6,717 bases of DNA from Hyphomicrobiales bacterium (GTDB taxonomy: Bacteria; Pseudomonadota; Alphaproteobacteria; Rhizobiales; Beijerinckiaceae): positions 1 through 6,717 of the forward strand of contig JANYDZ010000034.1 of assembly GCA_025363375.1 (NCBI GenBank), written 5' to 3'. Under the pieces are notes generated by a model. That model made no database searches, had not been told where the DNA came from, and saw only the letters and a program-made list of their open reading frames with translations. Every line of letters begins with the position of its first letter. Within the stretch, counting starts at the first letter, position 1. The translations under genes were made by a program, and so were the position numbers. Positions 1 to 5,433 of the stretch are shown piece by piece.

Positions 1-144
1 CAGATGAAGGACGAGGATCTCGGCTATTGGGAGCCGCGGCCCTGGCACGAGGAAAAGCCGCTGCGCCCGAAGACATGGGGCAAGGGAACGTTGCGCAGCC
101 AATGGGGCTTTGGTTCATTCGGGACCTTTCCGGGCTATCCGTGA
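1..144 (+). CDS. C-terminal end of an unrecognised protein (partial, 5' end outside window)
   Basis: Frame 1 is open from the left edge to the TGA at 142-144 and gives 47 residues. The tail is rich in aromatic residues and prolines: Trp at positions 10, 15, 26 and 35 of the fragment, and a Gly/Phe/Pro-rich end closing in FPGYP. I do not recognise the family and see no catalytic motif, membrane segment or repeat. The frame is preferred over the overlapping frame opening at 27 because it ends 26 nt before the ATG of the next gene, which has its own ribosome binding site. The spacing suggests co-transcription with the downstream binding proteins, so this may be an enzyme acting on their ligand; that is inference only. 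The identity of the full-length protein would be the best clue to the substrate of the run. Confidence 0.6.
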   Translation, partial: QMKDEDLGYWEPRPWHEEKPLRPKTWGKGTLRSQWGFGSFGTFPGYP

Positions 145-170
145 AAGTTCGCCCCCAACTGGAGAGAAAC

Positions 171-1160
171 ATGTTCAAAAAAATCAATCTCAAGGCGCTG
201 ATTCTCGGCGCCCTGGCGCTGACGGGCGCCGCCGCCAACGCCGGCGATGTGCGCGTCATGAGTTTCGGCGGCGCTACCAATCTGCCGATCTGGACGGCGC
301 AGGAAAAAGGCTACTTCGACAAGGAAGGCGTCAAGCTGACCTTGAAGATGACGACGGGCTCCATCGAGCAGATCACCGAATTCTACAAGGGCAATTTCGA
401 CATCATATCGACGGCCTTCGACAACATCGTCGCCTATTCGGAAGGCCAGAGCGACATTCCGCTGCCGGGCCCCGCCGACATGTTCGCCTTCGTCGGCGTT
501 CACGGCGGCATGAACACGCTGATGGCGCGTCCCGAGATCAATTCCTACGCCGACATCAAGGGGCAGGTCGTCGCCGTCGACGCGCTGAAATCAGGCTACG
601 GGATCGTACTCTACCAAATCCTGCAGGCGAAAGGCGGGCTCGCGTTCGAGAAGGACTACAAGGCGATTTCCGTCGGCAACACCGACAAGCGCCTCGACGC
701 CATGCGCGAGAAAAAAGCCGTCGCAGCCATCATCGGCGCGCCGACGGACATGGACGCCGCGCGCGAGGGCTTCAAGCCGCTCGCCGACGCCGCCGTGGAG
801 CTTGGCGCCTATCAGGGCAGCGCGCTCGTGGCGCGCAGGGTCTGGGCGAAGGACCACGATTCCGACATGCTCGCCTTCGTGCGCGCCACCGTCGCCGCGC
901 AGGATTTCATCTTCGCCAACAAGGCCGAAGCCATCGCCATTCTGCTCAAGAACTCGCGCGGACTGAAGGCCGAGGACGCGGAAAAACTCTATGCGCGCCT
1001 GATCGGCCCGGGTGGACTTTCGCCGCGCGCGCAGATTGAGATGAAGGGCGTCGAGACCGTGCTGAAAATCAGAGAGACCTACGGCGAGCCGCAAAAGAAA
1101 ATGGGCCCGGCGACGAAATATGTCGATACGGGTTTTTACGAGCGGGCGATGAAAAAGTGA
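171..1160 (+). CDS. ABC-type periplasmic solute-binding protein, NMT1/TauA/SsuA-like
   Basis: The protein has 329 residues, a usual length for NitT/TauT-type periplasmic binding proteins. Residues 1-24 form a Sec signal peptide: a Lys-rich start (MFKK), a hydrophobic core, and an AxA-type cleavage site (ANA before GDVRV). The mature N-terminus follows the family pattern, with a short beta strand, then NLPIWTAQEKGYFDKEGV and a region around TTGSIEQITEFYKGNFDI that in relatives lines the ligand cleft. The ATG at 171 is chosen because GGAGAG lies at 161-166 and the signal peptide begins there; a start at 27 would add 48 residues with no signal character and overlap the preceding gene. Relatives bind sulfonates, nitrate, thiamine precursors or aromatic acids, and the ligand cannot be read from sequence. 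No ATPase or permease gene is adjacent in the window. It probably belongs to one operon with its neighbours on both sides. Confidence 0.85.
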   Translation: MFKKINLKALILGALALTGAAANAGDVRVMSFGGATNLPIWTAQEKGYFDKEGVKLTLKMTTGSIEQITEFYKGNFDIISTAFDNIVAYSEGQSDIPLPGPADMFAFVGVHGGMNTLMARPEINSYADIKGQVVAVDALKSGYGIVLYQILQAKGGLAFEKDYKAISVGNTDKRLDAMREKKAVAAIIGAPTDMDAAREGFKPLADAAVELGAYQGSALVARRVWAKDHDSDMLAFVRATVAAQDFIFANKAEAIAILLKNSRGLKAEDAEKLYARLIGPGGLSPRAQIEMKGVETVLKIRETYGEPQKKMGPATKYVDTGFYERAMKK

Positions 1161-1199
1161 AGGCAAGCGCGCACGTCAATTGATAGGGGAGTTGAGTCC

Positions 1200-2291
1200 A
1201 TGAGACCGGCGGCAATCATTTCGTCCCTGGCCGCAGCGGTCCTCCTCGCGCTCGCCGCCCCCTCCCGCGCCGCCGATTTCTACGCCGGAAAGCAGCTTGC
1301 GATCCTCATCAACTTCCCCCCCGGCGGCTCCACCGATCTTGAGTCGCGGCTGATGGCGCGCCATCTTGGCAAGCACATTCCCGGCCATCCTGCGATTGTC
1401 GTGCGCAACATGGGCGGCGCGTCGGGAACCATCGCCATGAACTGGCTCGGCGAGATCGCGGCGCCGGACGGCCTCACCATGGGCTATTTCACGGGCGCCG
1501 CCGCGAAAGCCGCTTTCGGCGAGGCCGGCGTGCGCGTGGACATGGCGAAATTCGGCTATGTCGCCACCAGCCCCAACGTGCTCGTGAGCTACATTCGCAC
1601 CGACGTGCCGCCGGGCCTGAAAGTTCCCGCCGACATTCTCAAGGCCGATCCTTTCTGGGCGGTCGGGCTCTTGCCTGGCACCGACAAGGATGTGCGCATG
1701 CGCCTGACGCTCGATATGCTCGGCGTGAAGTTCAAATACATCTCCAACTATCCCGGCTCCGCCGAAGCGCGCCTCGCCGTCGAGCGCAACGAAGCGCAGA
1801 TGTACACCGAATCCGTCTCGACCTATCGCAGCGCCATCGAGCCCAATCTCATCAAGACCGGCCTTGCCATTCCCCTTTGGGTCGATCCCCTGGATGACGG
1901 CGAAAAATTCACCGATGCGCCCGAGGCCGACGGCATTCCCGTCAAAACCTTCCCCGAGTTCTATCGCGAGTTGACGGGCGCCTTGCCCACGGGCCTCAAA
2001 TGGGAGGCCTGGCGCATGTCGAACTTTCTTGGTTCAATTCTGCAACGCACCCTGGTCCTGCCGCCGGGCAGTCCGCAAGAGGCGGCGACAATTCTGAAGA
2101 CGGGGATTGGCGCGCTGGCGAGAGACCGCGAATATATCGAGGACGCCATGAAGAGCATGCAATTTGCGCCGCGTTACATGCTGGACGACGCGTCCGAACA
2201 ATTGTTCCGCAAGGTGCTCAAGCCGGAGCCGCGGCTGAAAGACTTTATCGCCAGCTACATCGAACAGGGCCGCGCCAGCATGGGAAAATAG
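1200..2291 (+). CDS. Bug/TctC-type periplasmic solute-binding protein, copy 1
   Basis: The protein has 363 residues, slightly longer than the usual 320-330 of Bug (TctC) binding proteins of tripartite tricarboxylate transporters. Residues 1-24 are a signal peptide ending SRA before ADFY. The segment from residue 33 (LAILINFPPGGSTDLESR, Asp46) matches the Bug first strand, Gly-rich loop and Asp that in relatives contacts the ligand carboxylate; VVRNMGGASGT and NWLGEIAAPDG are also typical. The start at 1200 has AGGGGAG at 1185-1191. It lies 39 nt after the NMT1-type gene and 30 nt before a close paralogue, so all are probably co-transcribed. Family members bind carboxylates such as citrate, amino acids or aromatic acids. 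No TctA or TctB membrane gene is present here, so it may be an orphan using remote membrane subunits or may serve in sensing. The family assignment is firm; the ligand is unknown. Confidence 0.85.
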   Translation: MRPAAIISSLAAAVLLALAAPSRAADFYAGKQLAILINFPPGGSTDLESRLMARHLGKHIPGHPAIVVRNMGGASGTIAMNWLGEIAAPDGLTMGYFTGAAAKAAFGEAGVRVDMAKFGYVATSPNVLVSYIRTDVPPGLKVPADILKADPFWAVGLLPGTDKDVRMRLTLDMLGVKFKYISNYPGSAEARLAVERNEAQMYTESVSTYRSAIEPNLIKTGLAIPLWVDPLDDGEKFTDAPEADGIPVKTFPEFYRELTGALPTGLKWEAWRMSNFLGSILQRTLVLPPGSPQEAATILKTGIGALARDREYIEDAMKSMQFAPRYMLDDASEQLFRKVLKPEPRLKDFIASYIEQGRASMGK

Positions 2292-2321
2292 CCGGGCGCC
2301 GCTTCTGGAGGAACCGGAATT

Positions 2322-3404
2322 ATGAACAAGATCGCCTGTCTCGCCGCGGCCCTTTTGAGCGCGTCCGCGCCGTTGGAAGCCGCGGATTTCTATCAGGGCA
2401 AAACGCTCGGCATTCTCGTCAATTTTACCGCCGGCGGGCCCACGGATATCGAGGCGCGGCTCGTCTCGCGACATCTGGGCAGGCACATCCCGGGCGCGCC
2501 TGCGATCGTGGTGCGCAACATGGCGGGCGCCGGCGGCGCCATTGCCAGCAACTGGCTCGGCGAAATCGCGCCGCCCGACGGACTGACCCTCGGCTACTTC
2601 TCGGGCGCGGCTTCGAAAGCCGCCATCGGCGACACCGCCATGCGCGTCGATCCGACGAAAATGGCCTTTGTCGCCGGCGGCCCCGGCGTCAGCGTCGCCT
2701 ATATCCGCGCCGACGTGCCGCCGGGCATGAAAGTTCCCGCCGACATCATGAAGGCCGCGAATTTCTGGGCCGGCGGCCTCTCGCCGGACGGCGACAAGGA
2801 CATTCGCGAGCGCATGCAGCTTGATCTGCTGGGCCTCAAATACAAATACATCACCGGCTATCCCGGCTCGGCCGAAGCGCGCCTCGCCCTGCAGCGCAAC
2901 GAGTTGCAGATGTATCCCGAATCCATGCCGACCTATCGCGCCGCCATTGAAGAAGGCCTTGTCAAAGCCGGCGAAGCCATTCCGTTGTGGCACGATCCAC
3001 TCGACGACGGCGAGAAGTTTACCGCCTCGCCCGACGCCGACGGCATTCCCGCCAAAACCTTCACGGATTTTTTGATCGATCAAAAAGGCGCCTTGCCGAA
3101 CAGCGAACTCTTCGAGGCCTTCCGGCTCATCAATTCCGTCGGCACGGTGTTTCTGCGGACCATTCTCATGCCGCCGGGCACACCGAAGGAAGCGCTTGTC
3201 GCGGTCAAGGCGGGCCTGGCCGGCATGGTGAAAGACCCCGCCTATCGCGAGGACGCGCTCAAAACCATGAAATTCACGCCGAATTTCGTGGTGGACGATA
3301 AAACCGAAAGGCTGTTCCGCGACAAGCTCAGACCCGACCCGAAGGCGCGCGCTTTCATTCACGCCTATATCGAGCAGGGCAAGGCGATGAACGGCAACAA
3401 GTAA
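2322..3404 (+). CDS. Bug/TctC-type periplasmic solute-binding protein, copy 2 (tandem paralogue)
   Basis: The protein has 360 residues and aligns end to end with the preceding one. By eye more than half of the positions agree, with shared blocks such as RHIPG, AIVVRNM, NWLGEIA, YPGSAEARLA, DPLDDGEKF and ADGIP. Residues 1-20 are a signal peptide ending LEA before ADFY. The Cys at residue 6 sits too near the N-terminus to be a lipobox. The Gly-rich loop differs from copy 1 (NFTAGGPTD against NFPPGGSTD) while the Asp (residue 42) is kept, so ligand preference may have shifted. GGAGG at 2307-2311 supports the ATG at 2322. It is the last gene of the co-directional run, and its TAA lies 16 nt from the end of the convergent cupin gene. 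The pair arose by tandem duplication followed by substantial divergence. Confidence 0.85.
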   Translation: MNKIACLAAALLSASAPLEAADFYQGKTLGILVNFTAGGPTDIEARLVSRHLGRHIPGAPAIVVRNMAGAGGAIASNWLGEIAPPDGLTLGYFSGAASKAAIGDTAMRVDPTKMAFVAGGPGVSVAYIRADVPPGMKVPADIMKAANFWAGGLSPDGDKDIRERMQLDLLGLKYKYITGYPGSAEARLALQRNELQMYPESMPTYRAAIEEGLVKAGEAIPLWHDPLDDGEKFTASPDADGIPAKTFTDFLIDQKGALPNSELFEAFRLINSVGTVFLRTILMPPGTPKEALVAVKAGLAGMVKDPAYREDALKTMKFTPNFVVDDKTERLFRDKLRPDPKARAFIHAYIEQGKAMNGNK

Positions 3405-3420
3405 ATATTCGCGCGATTCG

Positions 3421-3852
3421 TCAGGACGCGGGCCATGGCGTCGGCGGAGGAATGGCGCAAGGGCCCTCTTCCACATCGACAGTGCCGAAATCCGCGGGGC
3501 CGACGATTTCGAGATATTCCATGTCGGGGGAATAATCGAAGAGGTAATGGACGATTCCAGGCCGTTGGTGCACGCAGTCGCCGGCCTGCACGAGGGTCTC
3601 TTTACCCTCGTACATGAAGCGCGCCCAGCCTTTGGTCATGAGCACAATCTGAAAGTCCGAGACGTGATAGTGCCAGCCGGTGCCTTTTTCCGGAGGCAGA
3701 TTGGCCTTGACGAGATGCGCGATGACCTTGCCGTGCGTGGCGTCGGCGATGCCGAGGTCGCGGTAGAGAAAGAAATCCCGCAGGCCATCCGTGCGCCACG
3801 GTCTATCCGCGGATTTGACATGCGAAAATGAAGTGGCGGGTTTGTCCAACAT
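3421..3852 (-). CDS. Small single-domain cupin protein
   Basis: The protein has 143 residues with one central cupin barrel and no signal peptide, so it is probably cytoplasmic. Motif 1 lies at residues 57-75, with His61 and His63 in GTGWHYH, Gln68 where most metal cupins have Glu, and the closing Gly75. Motif 2 runs from Gly91 (GDCVHQRPGIVH) to His102, the expected third His ligand. The His-x-His plus His set suggests a bound divalent metal; the Gln makes a dioxygenase or isomerase role uncertain, and no substrate can be named. AGGAGAT on the minus strand (3858-3864 in window coordinates) sits at good distance from the ATG at 3852. The gene starts 33 nt after the GST-like gene on the same strand and is probably read from the same promoter, so the two may act on one compound. 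The C-terminal 25 residues are Pro- and acid-rich. Confidence 0.8.
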   Translation of the reverse strand: MLDKPATSFSHVKSADRPWRTDGLRDFFLYRDLGIADATHGKVIAHLVKANLPPEKGTGWHYHVSDFQIVLMTKGWARFMYEGKETLVQAGDCVHQRPGIVHYLFDYSPDMEYLEIVGPADFGTVDVEEGPCAIPPPTPWPAS

Positions 3853-3885
3853 GTTCGATCTCCTGTCCTGACGGTGCTTCGGCGC

Positions 3886-4539
3886 TCAAAATTCGGCTTC
3901 CAGTTCCTCGATTTTTTCTTTTTCGGCTTGTGCATCCGAGATCCACTGCTGCAGCGACGGCCACGCCAGAATGCGCTCGCAATAGGCCGCGCATTCGCTG
4001 TCGAGGCGCACGTCGTAGGTTTTAAAACGCAATACGACCGGCGCGTACTTGGCGTCCGCGATGGAAAGCTTTCCAAAAAGGTAGGGGCCGGCGGACTCGC
4101 TCAGGCATTCCCGCCAGATCGTCGTGCCGCGCTCAATGTCGGCGACCGCTTTCGACCAAATCTTGAAGTTGGGAAAATGCGCCTTGATGTTCAACGGCAA
4201 CGCCGATCTCAGCGACACGAATCCGGAATGCATTTCGCCGCAGAGCGACCGGCAGCGCGCGCGCGCGGCGCGGTCGGCCGGCAGCAGGCCCGCCTTTGGC
4301 GCGATCTCGTTCAGGAATTCGCCGATGGCCAGCGTGTCCCACACCTTGAGCTTGTCGTAGGTCAGGCACGGAACAAGAATGGAGGGCGAAAGCAGCAGAA
4401 TTTCGGCGCGGGCATCGGCGTCGTTTGGCTCGGTGAAAACTTCGTCGAAAGCAACACCGGACATCTTCGCCATCAGCCAGCCGCGCGGCGACCACGACGA
4501 ATAATTCTTGCTGCTGATCGAAATCCGGGCGCGGGTCAT
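3886..4539 (-). CDS. Glutathione S-transferase family protein
   Basis: The protein has 217 residues, the normal length of a cytosolic GST. The N-terminal thioredoxin fold starts at ISISSKNYSSWSPRGW (residues 6-21), where Ser residues near the N-terminus commonly activate glutathione in this bacterial subgroup. The cis-Pro motif is VPCL (56-59), and the glutathione-contacting segment is WDTLAIGEFL (67-76). An all-helical C-terminal domain follows from about residue 85, including LFGKLSIADA, which matches the GST helix 6 (SIAD) motif. The likely role is conjugation or reductive handling of an electrophile with glutathione. The frame could extend to 4605, but the ATG at 4539 is chosen because it begins the conserved fold and lies about 22 nt downstream of the start predicted from the sigma-54 element. 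No Shine-Dalgarno sequence is clear before it. It is the first gene of a GST-cupin unit. Confidence 0.85.
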   Translation of the reverse strand: MTRARISISSKNYSSWSPRGWLMAKMSGVAFDEVFTEPNDADARAEILLLSPSILVPCLTYDKLKVWDTLAIGEFLNEIAPKAGLLPADRAARARCRSLCGEMHSGFVSLRSALPLNIKAHFPNFKIWSKAVADIERGTTIWRECLSESAGPYLFGKLSIADAKYAPVVLRFKTYDVRLDSECAAYCERILAWPSLQQWISDAQAEKEKIEELEAEF

Positions 4540-4571
4540 GGGCTGTCCATCGCTGGTTGAGCGATCGTGGA

Positions 4572-4588
4572 AGCAATCAGCGTGCCAT
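4572..4588 (-). promoter_or_regulatory. Putative sigma-54 (RpoN) -24/-12 promoter for the GST-cupin unit
   Basis: Read on the minus strand the element is ATGGCACGCTGATTGCT. It carries the full TGGCACG of the -24 region, four spacer bases, then TTGCT of the -12 region, with exactly ten bases between the invariant GG (4586-4585) and GC (4574-4573). It departs from the common consensus only at the leading pyrimidine and one purine position. The predicted transcription start is near 4561, giving a leader of about 22 nt before the GST ATG. A sigma-54 promoter would need an ATP-driven enhancer-binding protein; no enhancer site is recognisable here. The element shares its -24 region back to back with one on the other strand. 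Confidence 0.7.
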
Positions 4589-4603
4589 TGGCATGTTGAT
4601 TGC
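4573..4603. repeat. 31-bp imperfect palindrome spanning the divergent promoters
   Basis: Thirteen of fifteen base pairs around the central T at 4588 are complementary. The outer arms are GCAATCA (4573-4579) and TGATTGC (4597-4603), and the core is TGCCA-T-TGGCA (4583-4593). The two unpaired positions are both G opposite T (4580/4596 and 4582/4594). Most of the symmetry follows from two opposed sigma-54 elements, but spacer bases also match (the CTGA and TTGA spacers share their last three bases). A superimposed operator for a dimeric regulator is therefore possible. There is no T-run to suggest a terminator. Confidence 0.75.
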
Positions 4604-4604
4604 A
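4588..4604 (+). promoter_or_regulatory. Putative sigma-54 (RpoN) -24/-12 promoter for phaZ
   Basis: The element is TTGGCATGTTGATTGCA. The -24 part TTGGCA-G has T in place of the usual C in TGGCACG, the -12 part TTGCA is perfect, and GG (4590-4591) and GC (4602-4603) are separated by exactly ten bases. The predicted transcription start is near 4615, about 15 nt before the ATG at 4630, which supports that ATG over the TTG at 4600 lying inside the promoter. The match is slightly weaker than that of the minus-strand partner. Confidence 0.62.
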
Positions 4605-4629
4605 CCCCCCGAACGAACCGTATTTTCTG

Positions 4630-5295
4630 ATGACGTATGGCTCAAATAAAACGGTGGTTGAGACGGGACTGCCGCTGCGGCTGTTCGCAAGCTATGCCGA
4701 AAAACTGTTCAAATTGTGGGAGCCAGGCGCGTTCAGCCCACCTTTTGAGCGCATGGCTGCCTATTATGAACTCGTTGCGCTCGCCGGCTTCACCCACATA
4801 CGTCCCGATTGTGGCATCGATCTCATCGCCACGCGCGACCGCATGCACGAAGTCGAGGAGACTCCCTTCTGCAATCTGTTGAAACTCGCCCAGCGGGACA
4901 TCGGCGGCGAACCGAAAGTTTTGCTGATCGCTCCCATGTCCGGTCATTTCGCCACGCTGCTGCGCAACATTGTGCGCACGCTCCTGCAGGACCATAAAGT
5001 CTACGTCACCGACTGGAAAAATATCCGCGACACGCCGCTGGCCGCCGGCGTGTTCGATCTTCACGCTTTCATCCAACATATCATCGATTTCATCCGGACC
5101 ATTGGACCGCAATCCCACGTCGCCGCGGTCTGCCAGTCGACGCTCGCCGCGCAGGATCTGTGTACGGGGCTGAAGCCCTACATGAAATCGCGCCACATGC
5201 AGCCGGGCGTCGGACACTATGGCGTGTTCAGCGGCAGGCGCTGGGAGACGCAAGTCTATCCTGTGTTGCGCAATCATGTGCGGGCGAGCCTCTAG
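4630..5295 (+). CDS. phaZ: Internally deleted polyhydroxyalkanoate (PHB) depolymerase, probably inactive
   Basis: The 221-residue product matches the intracellular PHB depolymerase family, cytoplasmic enzymes that hydrolyse stored PHB. The N-terminal part is well kept: a helical lead, the ETPFCNLLKL segment, KVLLIAPMSGHFATLLR, KVYVTDWKNIRDTPLAAG, and SHVAAVCQ holding the presumed nucleophile Cys168. In relatives this is followed by PxVP and about 175 more residues. Here it runs straight into STLAAQDLC and QPGVGHYGVFSG (His196), the C-terminal end of the same family. Cys and His are only 28 residues apart, against about 205 in the Ralstonia enzyme (C183, H388, 419 residues), and the expected Asp region (GExDD before the QTxAAxDLC block) is gone. 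The frame is kept, with the junction near 5134-5142. The ATG at 4630 is chosen over TTG 4600 from the sigma-54 element; no clear ribosome binding site precedes either. Identity is firm; a residual function is doubtful. Confidence 0.8.
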   Translation: MTYGSNKTVVETGLPLRLFASYAEKLFKLWEPGAFSPPFERMAAYYELVALAGFTHIRPDCGIDLIATRDRMHEVEETPFCNLLKLAQRDIGGEPKVLLIAPMSGHFATLLRNIVRTLLQDHKVYVTDWKNIRDTPLAAGVFDLHAFIQHIIDFIRTIGPQSHVAAVCQSTLAAQDLCTGLKPYMKSRHMQPGVGHYGVFSGRRWETQVYPVLRNHVRASL

Positions 5296-5433
5296 AAGAA
5301 GGTTCGTCAAGCCCGCGCCCGGTCAACTCAGGAAAGTTAGGCGTCATCTTTGAAAAAAATGGCGTATATGCCACTAAAGGCTGCATTGAGGCGCCGCCTG
5401 AATTTCAATAGGGAGTCGTCAGGAGAGTGACAC
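5296..5433 (+). promoter_or_regulatory. Intergenic region upstream of glcB with a weak candidate promoter and a 14-bp dyad
   Basis: This 138-nt gap is more AT-rich in its middle than its surroundings. TTGAAA (5350-5355) followed after 17 nt by ACTAAA (5373-5378) is a possible sigma-70-type promoter with a poor -10 match. TGGC-gTATAt-GCCA (5360-5373) is an imperfect dyad lying in the spacer and could be an operator. It lacks the GG-N10-GC spacing of sigma-54. AGGAGAG (5421-5427) is the glcB ribosome binding site. No convincing terminator follows phaZ. Confidence 0.35.

Noticed and set aside
27..170. Upstream extension of the NMT1-type binding protein to a TTG at 27
   Set aside because: It overlaps the frame-1 tail of the preceding gene, lacks signal-peptide character and would bury the real signal peptide; the ATG at 171 has GGAGAG in front.
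3405..3420. Bidirectional terminator between the convergent binding-protein and cupin genes
   Set aside because: The 16-nt gap holds only the 8-bp TCGCGCGA-like symmetry and no stable stem or T-run.
2034..3476. Long open frame (480 codons) on the minus strand opposite the Bug-type genes
   Set aside because: It is a shadow frame produced by G/C-biased third positions. The translation shows no family motif, and the plus strand has two clear homologous proteins.
4537..4551. Four-codon upstream frame (ATG GAC AGC CCA TGA) overlapping the GST start on the minus strand
   Set aside because: It could be a translational-coupling leader, but it is so short that chance explains it and it has no ribosome binding site.
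4540..4605. N-terminal extension of the GST-like protein by 22 residues
   Set aside because: The added residues do not fit the GST fold, and the extension would begin upstream of the predicted sigma-54 transcription start, across the promoter itself.
4601..4606. TGCACC as an NtrC-type enhancer half-site
   Set aside because: The second half (GGTGCA) is absent at the required spacing, and the site overlaps the -12 element.
5280..5316. GCGGGC/GCCCGC inverted repeat at the end of phaZ as a terminator
   Set aside because: The stem is only 6 bp with a 25-nt loop and no following T-run.
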